This document shows positions 17,284 through 25,535 of a stretch of 64,000 nt of DNA, piece by piece. The position numbers and the translations under genes are program-made. The notes below the pieces were generated by a model. The model saw only the letters and a list, made by a program, of their open reading frames with translations, had not been told where the DNA came from and ran no database searches. Origin of the DNA: VHCN01 sp964589935 (GTDB taxonomy: Bacteria > Verrucomicrobiota > Verrucomicrobiia > Limisphaerales > VHCN01); NCBI GenBank assembly GCA_964589935.1, contig CAZPVD010000005.1, positions 124,001 to 188,000 of the forward strand, given 5' to 3'. Each line of letters opens with the position of its first letter. Position 1 is the first letter of the stretch.

Positions 17284-18404
17284 CACGCAATCTTCCGGCG
17301 GAACCGCAGCGCGCTGAGCACGAACAAAGCCGCGCCCATCGCCGCAAGAATGGCAAGGTGCCGCGCGAATTCCCCGAGGCTCGCGCCGCGCAGGATGATC
17401 GCGCGCGACAGTTCGATGAAGTAAGTCGTCGGCAGGCATGAGCCGAGCGCGTGAAAAATCCACGGCATCGTTTCGCGCGGGAAGATGAACCCGCTGAAAA
17501 ACACCGACGGCATGATCCACATCATGCTCATTTGCAGCGCCTGCATCTGGCTCTCCGCGCGCGTCGCGATCAGCAGGCCGAGGCTCAACAGCGAGAAGAG
17601 ATACACCACCGTGCTCACGAGCAGCGCGCTCACGTCACCCGCGATCGGCACGTCGAACAGCCAGTGCATGATGGCGAACAGCCCGCCGGCCATCGCCATG
17701 CCGAGACACAGATACGGGACGAGCTTGCCAAGCATCAGGCCCCAGCGCGACATCGGGCTGACGAGCAGTTGCTCCAGCGTGCCGCGCTCGCGCTCGCGCA
17801 CGAGCGACATCGCCGTGGCGAAGGTCGTTCCGATTTGCAGCACCACGCCGATGACGCCGGGCACAAAGAAATTCGGGCTGCGCATGGACGGGTTGTAAAG
17901 AATTTGCGGTCGCACCTCGAACGGCAGGTCGCGCCTGCCCGCCTGCCCGAGCAGCGACACCACCGAGTCGCGGAACGCCACGCCCATCGCCGTCTGTAGC
18001 GCGGAGTTGGCAATCGTCGAGCTGGACCCGTCAATGAGCACCTGCACGTGCGCGCTGCGTCCGGCGCGCAGGTCGCGCGTGAAGTTCGGCGGGATTTGCA
18101 GGCCGATGTAGGCCTTGCCCTGCCGGATCGCCGCGGCGAGTTCGCCGACGCTCTGCACCTCGCCCACGACGCGGAACGTCTCGGTGTTCACGAAGCGCTC
18201 GACGAGCTGCCGGCTCTCGACCGTGCGGTCCTCGTTGAAGACGACCATGGCCATGTGCTTCACGTCGTTGTCCAGCGCGTAGCCGAACGCGATCATCTCG
18301 ATCAGCGGCGGGAACAGCATGAAGAACAGCGTCAGCGGATCGCGCAGCACGACGAGAAACTCCTTGTAAAGAATGGCGGAGAAACCGCGAAAGGGCGTTT
18401 TCAC
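17283..18404 (-). CDS. ABC-2 type exporter permease (YhhJ/YbhR-like)
   Basis: Membrane subunit of an ABC-2 exporter. One helix near residues 25-45 (DPLTLFFMLFPPLIEMIAFG) is followed by a periplasmic domain of about 130 residues and five helices in the C-terminal half, with the family motif RERERGTLEQLLVSPMSR near 205. Together with the upstream ATPase and the membrane-fusion lipoprotein it forms a three-gene operon like ybhGFSR, which exports drugs or cations. The start overlaps the ATPase stop by 4 bp. Only one permease is present, so it probably acts as a homodimer. The substrate is unknown. Confidence 0.92.
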   Translation of the reverse strand: MKTPFRGFSAILYKEFLVVLRDPLTLFFMLFPPLIEMIAFGYALDNDVKHMAMVVFNEDRTVESRQLVERFVNTETFRVVGEVQSVGELAAAIRQGKAYIGLQIPPNFTRDLRAGRSAHVQVLIDGSSSTIANSALQTAMGVAFRDSVVSLLGQAGRRDLPFEVRPQILYNPSMRSPNFFVPGVIGVVLQIGTTFATAMSLVRERERGTLEQLLVSPMSRWGLMLGKLVPYLCLGMAMAGGLFAIMHWLFDVPIAGDVSALLVSTVVYLFSLLSLGLLIATRAESQMQALQMSMMWIMPSVFFSGFIFPRETMPWIFHALGSCLPTTYFIELSRAIILRGASLGEFARHLAILAAMGAALFVLSALRFRRKIA

Positions 18405-19357
18405 TTTGCGCCTCCGTTGTTGGAAGTGTTCGTCAAAGCCACAAACACATCTTCGAGCGACGGCGCGATGGGCCGCACGTCGGCGTGCGCAATGCCGACC
18501 TTCGCCAGTTCGCCGCGCAGGACTTCCTCACCAAGCGATTGTTCGACGAGCAGGTGCATGGACTGCCCGAAGACCGTCGCGCCGCGCACGCCGGGCAGAT
18601 GCCGCACCGCCTGCAGGCCCGTGGTGACGTGGTCGCACGTCACGTCGAGCCGCTTGGTGCCGGGCGGGTTGACGACGGGCAGTTGCTTCAAATCATCCGG
18701 CAGGCCGCACACGACGAGCTTGCTCATGTAAATGTAGCCGACGTGCGAGCAGCGCTCCGCCTCGTCCATGTAGTGCGTCGTGACGAACAGCGTCATGCCG
18801 AGGCTGGCGAATTCGAAGAGCAAATCCCACAGCTCGCGCCGCGCCACCGGATCAATGCCCGCCGTCGGCTCGTCGAGGAAGAGCACCTGCGGCTTGTGAA
18901 CGAGCGCGCACGCCATCGCGAGCCGCTGACGCCATCCGCCGGAGAGCAGCGCGGCGCGGCGGTTGAGATACGGTTCGAGGTGCGCGAGCTGGATGAGTTC
19001 CTCGCGCCGCTTCGCGAGCGCAGCGCCGGTGAGGCCGTAAAGGCGGCCGTAAAACATAAGGTTCTCATGCACCGTCAGCTCGTCGTAGAGCGAGAACTTC
19101 TGCGACATGTAGCCGATGAGCGGCTTGATTTTTTCCGTTTCACTTGCCACGTCGAAACCTGCGATGCGCGCGCTTCCCGCGCTCGGCGCGAGCAGGCCGC
19201 ACAGCACGCGGATGACCGTGGACTTGCCCGACCCGTTCGGCCCGAGGAAACCGAAGATGGAACCCTTCGCGACCGAGAAGCTCACCGAATCCACTGCCGT
19301 GAAGTGCCCGAAGCGCTTGGTGAGCGCGGAACATTCGATGATGGCTTGGGCTGCCAT
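18401..19357 (-). CDS. ABC exporter ATP-binding protein
   Basis: A 318-residue ATPase that energises the adjacent ABC-2 permease. Walker A is GPNGSGKST (39-47), the signature is LSGGWRQRL (138-146) and Walker B is VLFLDEPTAGIDP (158-170). The C-terminal 80 residues (MSKLVVCGLPDDLK onward) are the extension typical of drug and polysaccharide exporter ATPases. It lies between the membrane-fusion protein gene (7 bp upstream) and the permease gene (4-bp overlap). Confidence 0.93.
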   Translation of the reverse strand: MAAQAIIECSALTKRFGHFTAVDSVSFSVAKGSIFGFLGPNGSGKSTVIRVLCGLLAPSAGSARIAGFDVASETEKIKPLIGYMSQKFSLYDELTVHENLMFYGRLYGLTGAALAKRREELIQLAHLEPYLNRRAALLSGGWRQRLAMACALVHKPQVLFLDEPTAGIDPVARRELWDLLFEFASLGMTLFVTTHYMDEAERCSHVGYIYMSKLVVCGLPDDLKQLPVVNPPGTKRLDVTCDHVTTGLQAVRHLPGVRGATVFGQSMHLLVEQSLGEEVLRGELAKVGIAHADVRPIAPSLEDVFVALTNTSNNGGAK

Positions 19358-19364
19358 TCAATCC

Positions 19365-20306
19365 TCACTTCGCCAACGAGGGCACATTCGGAAACGTCAC
19401 ATCCGCGCTCATGCCGGCGCGCAGTTTGCCCGCGGCGTTGTCGAGGCGCACCTTCACGCCGAAGACCTGCCGGATGCGGTCCTCGACGGTCTGCACATTG
19501 CGCGGTGTGAACTCGGCGGCGCGCGCAAGCTGCACGACGGTGCCTTGAAACGGCTGTTTCGGAAACGCGTCCGTCTCGACCGTCACCTTGTCGCTGGCCT
19601 TAATGTTGCCGAGCCACGGCTCGGGCACGAACACGCGCACCCACAGCGGATTCGGCAGCAGCATCGTGGCGATCTCGCGGTTCGGCGCGAGCACGTCGCC
19701 GACTTTCACGCTCAACACCTCCAGCACGCAGTCGCCCGGCGCGCAAATTTTCATCTCCTTCAACTGCGCGTCAATCTCCGCGACCTGCGCCTTTGCGCGT
19801 GCGATGGTCTCGACGCGTGAACCGGCGTTGATGAGGTCGAGCTTGCTCTGCGCGGCGGCGACGCTCTTCTCCAGCGAATTAAAGCGGGCGACAGCGCGAT
19901 CCAACTCAGCCTGGGTGCCAACCTTGCTCGCGAGCAAATCCTCGGCGCGCTTCTTCTCGATGCGCGCCAGGACAAACTCGGCCTGCAACGCGGCCAGTTC
20001 GTTACTCGCGGCGCTGACCTCCTCCTTGCGCGGCGGGGCTTCGAGTTCCGTGACCCAGGCCACGGCGCTGTCGCGGCGCGCGCGCAGCTCGGCGGCGTCG
20101 AGTTCCACGATCGGATCACCGGCCTTGAGCGAGTCGCCTTCCCATGCGAAAATTTTCTCCACACGCCCGCCGTAACGCGAGGCCACGCGCACTTCGTCGC
20201 TCTCAATGGTGCCAGAAGCGGAAGGTTTCGCGGCGGAAGGCTTCTTCTCGCAGCTGGTTGAAAACACAAGGAGCGCGAGCGTGAGGATGGCGAACTTAAA
20301 TTTCAC
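19365..20306 (-). CDS. HlyD-family membrane-fusion lipoprotein of an ABC exporter
   Basis: A periplasmic adaptor of 313 residues that links the ABC-2 permease to the outer membrane. The N-terminus is a lipoprotein signal with lipobox STSC (Cys19). The beta-barrel/lipoyl part VASRYGGRVEKIFAWEGDSLKAGDP, a long coiled coil (about 95-180) and the second lipoyl half (ICAPGDCVLEVLSVKVGDVL) follow in the usual HlyD/YbhG order. It is the first gene of the exporter operon and is divergent from a phosphoribosyltransferase gene across 90 bp. Confidence 0.92.
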   Translation of the reverse strand: MKFKFAILTLALLVFSTSCEKKPSAAKPSASGTIESDEVRVASRYGGRVEKIFAWEGDSLKAGDPIVELDAAELRARRDSAVAWVTELEAPPRKEEVSAASNELAALQAEFVLARIEKKRAEDLLASKVGTQAELDRAVARFNSLEKSVAAAQSKLDLINAGSRVETIARAKAQVAEIDAQLKEMKICAPGDCVLEVLSVKVGDVLAPNREIATMLLPNPLWVRVFVPEPWLGNIKASDKVTVETDAFPKQPFQGTVVQLARAAEFTPRNVQTVEDRIRQVFGVKVRLDNAAGKLRAGMSADVTFPNVPSLAK

Positions 20307-20396
20307 CTTGCCGCCAGCGTATCAGGCGGCGCGTCCGGCGGCAATCCCAAGCACTCCGTTGCTTGGCGCAACCGGCCGCGTGCGTTATCATTAGGC

Positions 20397-21032
20397 GTGA
20401 CCTTCGCCGACCGGCAAACTGCGGGCCAGAACCTCGGGCAACAACTCGCGAGGAAACACGTCACCGCCGATCTCGTGCTCGGCCTGCCGCGTGGCGGCGT
20501 CGTCGTGGCGGCCGAAGTGGCGCGCGAACTTGGCCGTCCGCTTGGCGCGCTTGTCGTTCGAAAGATCGGCCATCCACGGCACCGCGAGTTCGCCGTCGGA
20601 GCGATTGCAGGCGACGGCACGGTGATTTTGCATCAGGAAGTGCTCGCGCGCACGGGCATCAAACATGGCGACCTTCAAGACATCATCGCCGATGAAAAAA
20701 GCGTGCTTGTCGAATATCAGCAGAAGTTTCACGGCGTGACGGCCGCCGATCTCGCGGGCAAGTCCGTGCTGCTGGTGGACGACGGCCTCGCCACCGGCTC
20801 GACAGCCGAGGCCGCCGTGTTCGCTGCGAAACATCTCGGCGCAACGCGCGTGCTCGTCGCTGTTCCCGTTGCTTCCGACAGCGCGATGGAACGCCTCAAA
20901 AAAATCGCAGACGAAGTTTTCGCACTTGAGGTTGACCCGTTGTTTGAGGCGGTAGGCCAATACTACCGCTCGTTTCCGCAGACGGCGGACGAGGAAGTGG
21001 AGCGGCTGCTCGCGGAGTTTTCGGTGGCGTAG
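20397..21032 (+). CDS. Phosphoribosyltransferase-family protein
   Basis: A type I phosphoribosyltransferase fold with GLPRGGVVVAAEVA (29-42) and the PRPP loop VLLVDDGLATGSTAEA (124-139). The family often appears next to stress or dienelactone hydrolase genes and the base or substrate it acts on is not known. The start is a GTG at 20397. No partner gene is visible: it is divergent from the exporter and convergent with dus. Confidence 0.88.
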   Translation: MTFADRQTAGQNLGQQLARKHVTADLVLGLPRGGVVVAAEVARELGRPLGALVVRKIGHPRHREFAVGAIAGDGTVILHQEVLARTGIKHGDLQDIIADEKSVLVEYQQKFHGVTAADLAGKSVLLVDDGLATGSTAEAAVFAAKHLGATRVLVAVPVASDSAMERLKKIADEVFALEVDPLFEAVGQYYRSFPQTADEEVERLLAEFSVA

Positions 21033-21039
21033 CGCGGAT

Positions 21040-22089
21040 TCACAGGTGCTCGCCGGCGAGCACGTCGGTTTCCTTCAGCGCGAGGTTGAACGGCTCCAGC
21101 GGCATCAGCCGGTCGTGGTCGAGGAAGTCTTCGCAGACGCGGAAAAAATCGGCGACAGTCGAAACACGGCGGATGCGGTGCAAAAATTCGCCCGTCGGCT
21201 CGACGCCGAGGCCGAGGAAATTCATGAAGCGTTTCAGGTGCGTCACGTGGCCGCGCTCGCACGAATCCGGCTTGCGCGTCGCCTCAAAAAGCGCGCGCAC
21301 ATAATCGAGCACGTCGTGGCCGCGCGGCACAAAGAGCGTCTCGCCGCGCTGCTGCTGGCGGATTTGGTGGAAGAGCCACGGATTGCGGATCGCGCCGCGA
21401 CCGATCATCAGCCCGCGCGCGCCGGTGAGGCGCAGCACCTCGGCGGCCTTTTCGGCGGAATAGACGTTTCCATTCGCGAGCACCGGGCACGGCACGGCCG
21501 CGACAGCGCGGGCGATGAAATCATAATGAACTTCGCTGCGATACATCTCGCGCACCGTTCGAGCGTGAACGGTGAGCAGGTCGAGCGAGTGCTTTGCGAA
21601 AATCGGCAGAAGTTCATCGAAAACGCGCGGGTCGTCGAAGCCGAGCCGCGTCTTGACGGTGAACTTCACCTTCACCGCGTCGCGCAGCGCGCCGAGGATG
21701 GCGTCCACGCGGGCCGGCTCGCGCAGCAGACCGCCGCCGGCGCATTTTTTATACACGACCGGCGCGGGGCAGCCGAGGTTCAGGTCCACGGCGGCAATGG
21801 GATGCTGCTGCAGTTCACGCGCGATGCGGACGAGTTCGCCGATGTCGTTGCCGATCATCTGCGCGACCGCCGGCCGACCGGTCGGATTTTCCGTGATGGA
21901 ACGCAGGATGTTCCGGTCGAGCCTCGAGTTCGGATAGACGCGGAAGTATTCGGTGAAATAAAGGTCCGGGCCGCCGTGGCGCGCCATGAGCCGCCAGAAT
22001 TCGAGGTCGGTGACCTCCTGCATCGGCGCGAGTGCGAGCACCGGCGCGGGCGCGCGGAGCAGGGTGTCAAATTGTTCGGTCGGTGACAT
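21040..22089 (-). CDS. dus: tRNA-dihydrouridine synthase (DusC-like)
   Basis: An FMN enzyme that reduces uridine to dihydrouridine in tRNA. Motifs: the FMN-binding start LALAPMQEVTD (18-28), DLNLGCPAP (102-110), the catalytic cysteine in YKKCAGGGLL (Cys116), VKTRLGFDD and RGLMIGRGAIRNPWLF. The length of 349 fits the family. Which tRNA position it modifies cannot be told. It is convergent with the phosphoribosyltransferase gene (7 bp between stops). Confidence 0.92.
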   Translation of the reverse strand: MSPTEQFDTLLRAPAPVLALAPMQEVTDLEFWRLMARHGGPDLYFTEYFRVYPNSRLDRNILRSITENPTGRPAVAQMIGNDIGELVRIARELQQHPIAAVDLNLGCPAPVVYKKCAGGGLLREPARVDAILGALRDAVKVKFTVKTRLGFDDPRVFDELLPIFAKHSLDLLTVHARTVREMYRSEVHYDFIARAVAAVPCPVLANGNVYSAEKAAEVLRLTGARGLMIGRGAIRNPWLFHQIRQQQRGETLFVPRGHDVLDYVRALFEATRKPDSCERGHVTHLKRFMNFLGLGVEPTGEFLHRIRRVSTVADFFRVCEDFLDHDRLMPLEPFNLALKETDVLAGEHL

Positions 22090-22171
22090 GCGGCAAAGTC
22101 GGGGAAACTATGCACTGACTCGCGGCGCGCGGCGAGCTTGGCTTTCACGCGAATGCGGCTAACCTGTCCGC

Positions 22172-23134
22172 ATGGCCGAATCGAGCGACGCCATCCCGGC
22201 GGTGCGCGATGAGCGCATCGAGGAATTCCTCGCGCATCTCGCGACAGATCGCGGCGCGTCGGCGTTCACGCAGCGCAATTACCGCGACGCGCTGCACGAG
22301 TTCTGGCGCTGGCATCACGCCGAGCGCCGCAGCGCGCCGGACTGGCGGACACTTGAGCGCGACGACTTCCGCGCGTATCTGCGCTGGCTGGGCCGCGGGC
22401 GCGCCAGCCGCGCGAGCACGCAGCTCCGTTTCAGCGCGCTGCGGACGTTCTACAAATTCCTCATCCGCCGCGGCGTGCTGGAAACAACGCCCATCAAAAA
22501 CATCGCAATGCCGAAACTGGAAAAGCGCCTGCCGAAGTTTCTGACGAAGGAGCAGGCCGTTGAACTGCTCGTTTCGCCGCTGAAGGAATTAAAGAAGCGT
22601 CAGAACGCGAGCGAAACGCCCGTGGACACGACGGAATTTTTCCGCGACGCCGCGCTGCTCGAAACAATTTACTCGTGCGGGTTGCGCGTGAGCGAGGTTT
22701 GCGGGCTGTTGTGCGGCGACATTGACTGGCGCGAGCAGCTCGTGCGCGTTCGCGGCAAGGGCAGGAAGGAGCGGCAGGTGCCGATTGGCGCGCCGGCACT
22801 GGAAGCCATCGGGCGATATTGGGAATCGGTGCGTCATCCGCGCGACGCGGCGACACCGGTTTTTCTTGCCGTGGCAAACGACCTTCGCCCAATGCTGCCG
22901 CGCGCGGTTCAATTGCGGCTCAAGTTGTATCTGAGCTTGGCGGGACTCGACCCGGCGCTCACACCGCACAAGCTGCGGCACAGTTTTGCGACGCACCTGC
23001 TCGACGCGGGCGCGGACCTGCGCAGCGTGCAGGAACTGCTCGGCCACGCGCACCTTGCGACGACGCAGGTTTACACGCACCTTACAATGGAGCGCCTGAA
23101 AAAAGCCTACGAGCAGGCGCATCCGCGGGCCTGA
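22172..23134 (+). CDS. xer: Tyrosine recombinase, XerC/XerD-like
   Basis: A 320-residue site-specific recombinase that probably resolves chromosome dimers. The N-terminal SAM-like DNA-binding domain (ERIEEFLAHLATDRGAS) is followed by the catalytic domain with Arg172 (CGLRVSE), His266 and Arg269 (HKLRH), His292 (LLGHAHL) and the nucleophile Tyr301 (QVYTHL). A somewhat long loop (KKRQNASETPVDTTEFF) precedes the first active-site arginine. No att site or mobile-element cargo surrounds it, which favours a housekeeping Xer over an integrase. Confidence 0.9.
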   Translation: MAESSDAIPAVRDERIEEFLAHLATDRGASAFTQRNYRDALHEFWRWHHAERRSAPDWRTLERDDFRAYLRWLGRGRASRASTQLRFSALRTFYKFLIRRGVLETTPIKNIAMPKLEKRLPKFLTKEQAVELLVSPLKELKKRQNASETPVDTTEFFRDAALLETIYSCGLRVSEVCGLLCGDIDWREQLVRVRGKGRKERQVPIGAPALEAIGRYWESVRHPRDAATPVFLAVANDLRPMLPRAVQLRLKLYLSLAGLDPALTPHKLRHSFATHLLDAGADLRSVQELLGHAHLATTQVYTHLTMERLKKAYEQAHPRA

Positions 23135-23140
23135 GATGAC

Positions 23141-23488
23141 ATGAAATTACTGCAAAGAATTTGCCGGTGCGTGCTGGTGCTTGTGTTTGCCGGTGCGCTG
23201 GCTGCGTGCAAAACGCCGCCGCAGATTGACTGGGCTTCGCGTGTCGGGGCTTACAGCTTCGACGAGTCGGTGAGGGAATTCGGCGCGCCGGACAAGACCG
23301 CGACGCTCAGCGACGGCCAAAAGGTTTGCGAGTGGCGCATCCACAAGGGCTACTCGTCCGGTTACGTGACGGGCTATCCGACGTATCCGTATCTGCGCGT
23401 GGACGTGCCGCCCGCGCCGGATCAATGGCTGCGGCTGACATTCGAGAAGGACGGCAGGCTGAGGGAGTGGAAGCGCTACTGGCGCTGA
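23141..23488 (+). CDS. Small hypothetical lipoprotein
   Basis: A 115-residue protein with a lipoprotein signal (VFAGALAAC, Cys about 23) and a short mature domain. The segment SFDESVREFGAPDKTATLSD recalls outer-membrane assembly lipoproteins of the SmpA/BamE fold in which a substrate-like FG.P motif is common, but the match is weak. It starts 6 bp after the xer stop and is probably co-transcribed with it. Confidence 0.7.
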   Translation: MKLLQRICRCVLVLVFAGALAACKTPPQIDWASRVGAYSFDESVREFGAPDKTATLSDGQKVCEWRIHKGYSSGYVTGYPTYPYLRVDVPPAPDQWLRLTFEKDGRLREWKRYWR

Positions 23489-23519
23489 CGCGAAATTCCC
23501 TTTCGTTCCGTGCGCTGCT

Positions 23520-23864
23520 TTGCTCTACTCGCTTGCGGTGAAGCCGGAATCCACCATCTGGGACAGGCTCAGCAAAGTCGTCGTGTTCCTGCTGTGCGTC
23601 GCGGGCATCGCGGCGGTGGTCATCTGGTATCTGCCGCTCGTGCAGCAGAACGAGCGCATGCGCAAGGTCATCCTCGACCAGGAGAAACAAATCCAGCACG
23701 AGGAGGAAACCGCGCGCGCGACGAAGAATGCCAACGACGCGCTGCGCAACGACTCCAAGACCGTCGAACGCCTCGCGCGCGAAAAACTCGGTTATGCCAA
23801 GCCCGGCGAAACGGTCATCCGTTTCGAGGGCGGCACGACCAACGCGTCCGCTCCCGCGCCGTGA
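23520..23864 (+). CDS. DivIC/FtsB-like septum formation initiator
   Basis: A small bitopic protein of about 114 residues: a cytoplasmic N-terminus, one membrane helix (VVVFLLCVAGIAAVVIWYL, about 20-38), a coiled coil (NERMRKVILDQEKQIQHEEE) and the tail TVERLAREKLGYAKPGETV, which is typical of FtsB/DivIC. It would bridge divisome components at the septum. The start is uncertain: the TTG at 23520 or the GTG at 23538. Confidence 0.85.
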   Translation: MLYSLAVKPESTIWDRLSKVVVFLLCVAGIAAVVIWYLPLVQQNERMRKVILDQEKQIQHEEETARATKNANDALRNDSKTVERLAREKLGYAKPGETVIRFEGGTTNASAPAP

Positions 23865-23940
23865 AACGGCCGCGCTCACGTTCCGCTTCGCCGAGCATTT
23901 TCCTTTTCTCCGCGCCGTTGTGCGCTAGAATGCGCGCACC

Positions 23941-24756
23941 GTGTATTTGGACTTTTACGGGCTTGCGGAGCCTCCGTTCGACATCAATCCAAATCCGCGC
24001 CTGCTGTTCTTCAGCGCGAAACATCGCGAAGCGCTCAACCATCTGCTGTTCGGCGTTCGCGAGCGGAAGGGTTTCGTCCAGCTCACCGGCGAAGTCGGCG
24101 CCGGCAAGACGACCATCTGCCGCGCGATGCTCGACCAGCTTGGGTCGCGCCACGCGACCGCGCTCATCCTCAACCCCGTCCTTACGCCTGACCATCTTGT
24201 CAAAGCCGTCGCGATGGAATTCGGCCTCACTGTGAAGGGCCTTGACCGGCTTGAAACAATGAACACGCTCAACGCCTTCCTGCTCGAACAGGCGGAGAAG
24301 TGCAACGAGGCCGTGCTCATCATTGACGAGGCGCAGGACCTGACCGATGAGCTGCTCGAACAAGTCCGCCTCCTCTCGAACCTTGAAACGAACGAGCGCA
24401 AGCTGCTGCAAATCGTCCTGCTCGGCCAGACCGAGCTGCGCGACCGTCTCAACCAGCACAATCTCCGCCAGCTCCGCCAGCGCATCAGCGTGCGTTATCA
24501 CCTGCGGCCGCTCTCGCGCATCGAGGCCGGCCGCTACATCCAGCACCGGCTCCAGAGCTGCGGCGCGAACGGCGCGCCCTACTTCACCGCCGGCGCGCTC
24601 TGGCGCGTGTTCCGTTACAGCCGCGGCGTTCCCCGCCTCATCAACACTGTCTGCGACAAGGCGCTCCTGTGCGGCTACGTGATGCAGCGCGAGAAAATTG
24701 ACTTCTACATGATTGGCCGGGCCATTCGAGAACTGGAGGGAAAGGTGGACACATGA
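23941..24756 (+). CDS. ExeA/GspA-like AAA ATPase
   Basis: A 271-residue AAA protein of the ExeA/GspA type, which with GspB helps assemble the type II secretion or a related pilus-like system. It opens with the family signature FYGLAEPPFDINPNPRLLFF; Walker A is GEVGAGKTT (50-58) and Walker B is LIIDEAQDL (126-134). The C-terminal RPLSRIEAGRYIQHRL and YSRGVPRLINTVCDKALL are also typical. There is no periplasmic peptidoglycan-binding domain here, so it is the short, cytoplasmic form. The start is a GTG, and its stop overlaps the gspB-like gene by 4 bp. Confidence 0.9.
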   Translation: MYLDFYGLAEPPFDINPNPRLLFFSAKHREALNHLLFGVRERKGFVQLTGEVGAGKTTICRAMLDQLGSRHATALILNPVLTPDHLVKAVAMEFGLTVKGLDRLETMNTLNAFLLEQAEKCNEAVLIIDEAQDLTDELLEQVRLLSNLETNERKLLQIVLLGQTELRDRLNQHNLRQLRQRISVRYHLRPLSRIEAGRYIQHRLQSCGANGAPYFTAGALWRVFRYSRGVPRLINTVCDKALLCGYVMQREKIDFYMIGRAIRELEGKVDT

Positions 24757-25535
24757 GCCTCATCAACGACGCCCTCAAACGAGCAGGAGAAGCGCAGCGC
24801 ACGCAACGCGCGCCGCGCATCCCCGACGCCATCATGCAGCCTGTCGAGGAAACGCCCAAGCCGCCGCGCGGCCCGCGCATGGGCTCGCCCGCGCTCGTGC
24901 GCGTCATCATCGGGGTCGCCGTCCTCGTGGTGGCGGCAGTCCTGTTCGTCGTGTGGTGGCAGAAACGCCCGCAACCCGTGCAACCTTCGCAACCTTTACC
25001 AAACATGGGCAAGGCCGATGCGAAGAAAAGCGCGCCGCCAAACGACAAGGACAAGAAACTGTCCACGAAAATGATACAAGATGTGGCGAAGCTGACGACG
25101 CCGGGCACGCCGACGACGAAACAGCCGGACAAGTCCGCCGTCAGCACCAACGTCGCGGTTATCAAAGATTCGTCCCCGAAGACGAACACTGCCACGGTTT
25201 CACCGCCGCCGGTTGCGGTGACAAACAAGCCGCCCGCTGAAACGAACGCCGCGCCGCTTGTTGCCGTCACACAGCCGAAGCCCGTTGAGCCTCCGTCTCC
25301 AACTGAAACCGTCAAGCCGGAGCCACCCGCAGTCAAAACGCCGCCCGCGCCGTCGTTTCCGGCCATCAAGCTACAGGGCATCATCTACCGTTTGAAAAAC
25401 CCCTCCGCGCTCGTCAACGGGCACAACGTCTCGCTCGGCGACATTGTGGAAAGTGCGCGCGTTGTGAGCATCGAGCGCGACAGCGTTTTCTTCGAGTTCA
25501 ACGGCCGCACGAACGAAGTCTTCCTGCTGCGCTGA
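24753..25535 (+). CDS. GspB-like bitopic membrane protein
   Basis: The protein begins with MSLINDALKRAGEAQ, the N-terminal motif of GspB-like partners of ExeA. One membrane helix (about 48-68) is followed by a long Pro/Thr/Lys-rich linker (70-195) and a globular C-terminal domain of about 65 residues (LQGIIYRLKNPSALVNGHNV onward), resembling the GspB/PilP-like C-terminal fold. It overlaps the ExeA-like gene by 4 bp and the next gene by 1 bp, so the three are probably translated together. The linker has imperfect 9-bp repeats encoding PQPVQPSQPLP. Confidence 0.85.
   Translation: MSLINDALKRAGEAQRTQRAPRIPDAIMQPVEETPKPPRGPRMGSPALVRVIIGVAVLVVAAVLFVVWWQKRPQPVQPSQPLPNMGKADAKKSAPPNDKDKKLSTKMIQDVAKLTTPGTPTTKQPDKSAVSTNVAVIKDSSPKTNTATVSPPPVAVTNKPPAETNAAPLVAVTQPKPVEPPSPTETVKPEPPAVKTPPAPSFPAIKLQGIIYRLKNPSALVNGHNVSLGDIVESARVVSIERDSVFFEFNGRTNEVFLLR

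Noticed and set aside
22172..23134. Xer-like recombinase as integrase of a mobile element
   Set aside because: It has the XerC/D layout, no attachment repeats are visible around it and its neighbours are housekeeping genes.
24970..25000. CAACC-type repeats in the GspB-like gene as another heptamer array
   Set aside because: The spacing is 9 bases, not 7, and it encodes an ordinary Pro/Gln-rich linker (PQPVQPSQPLP).
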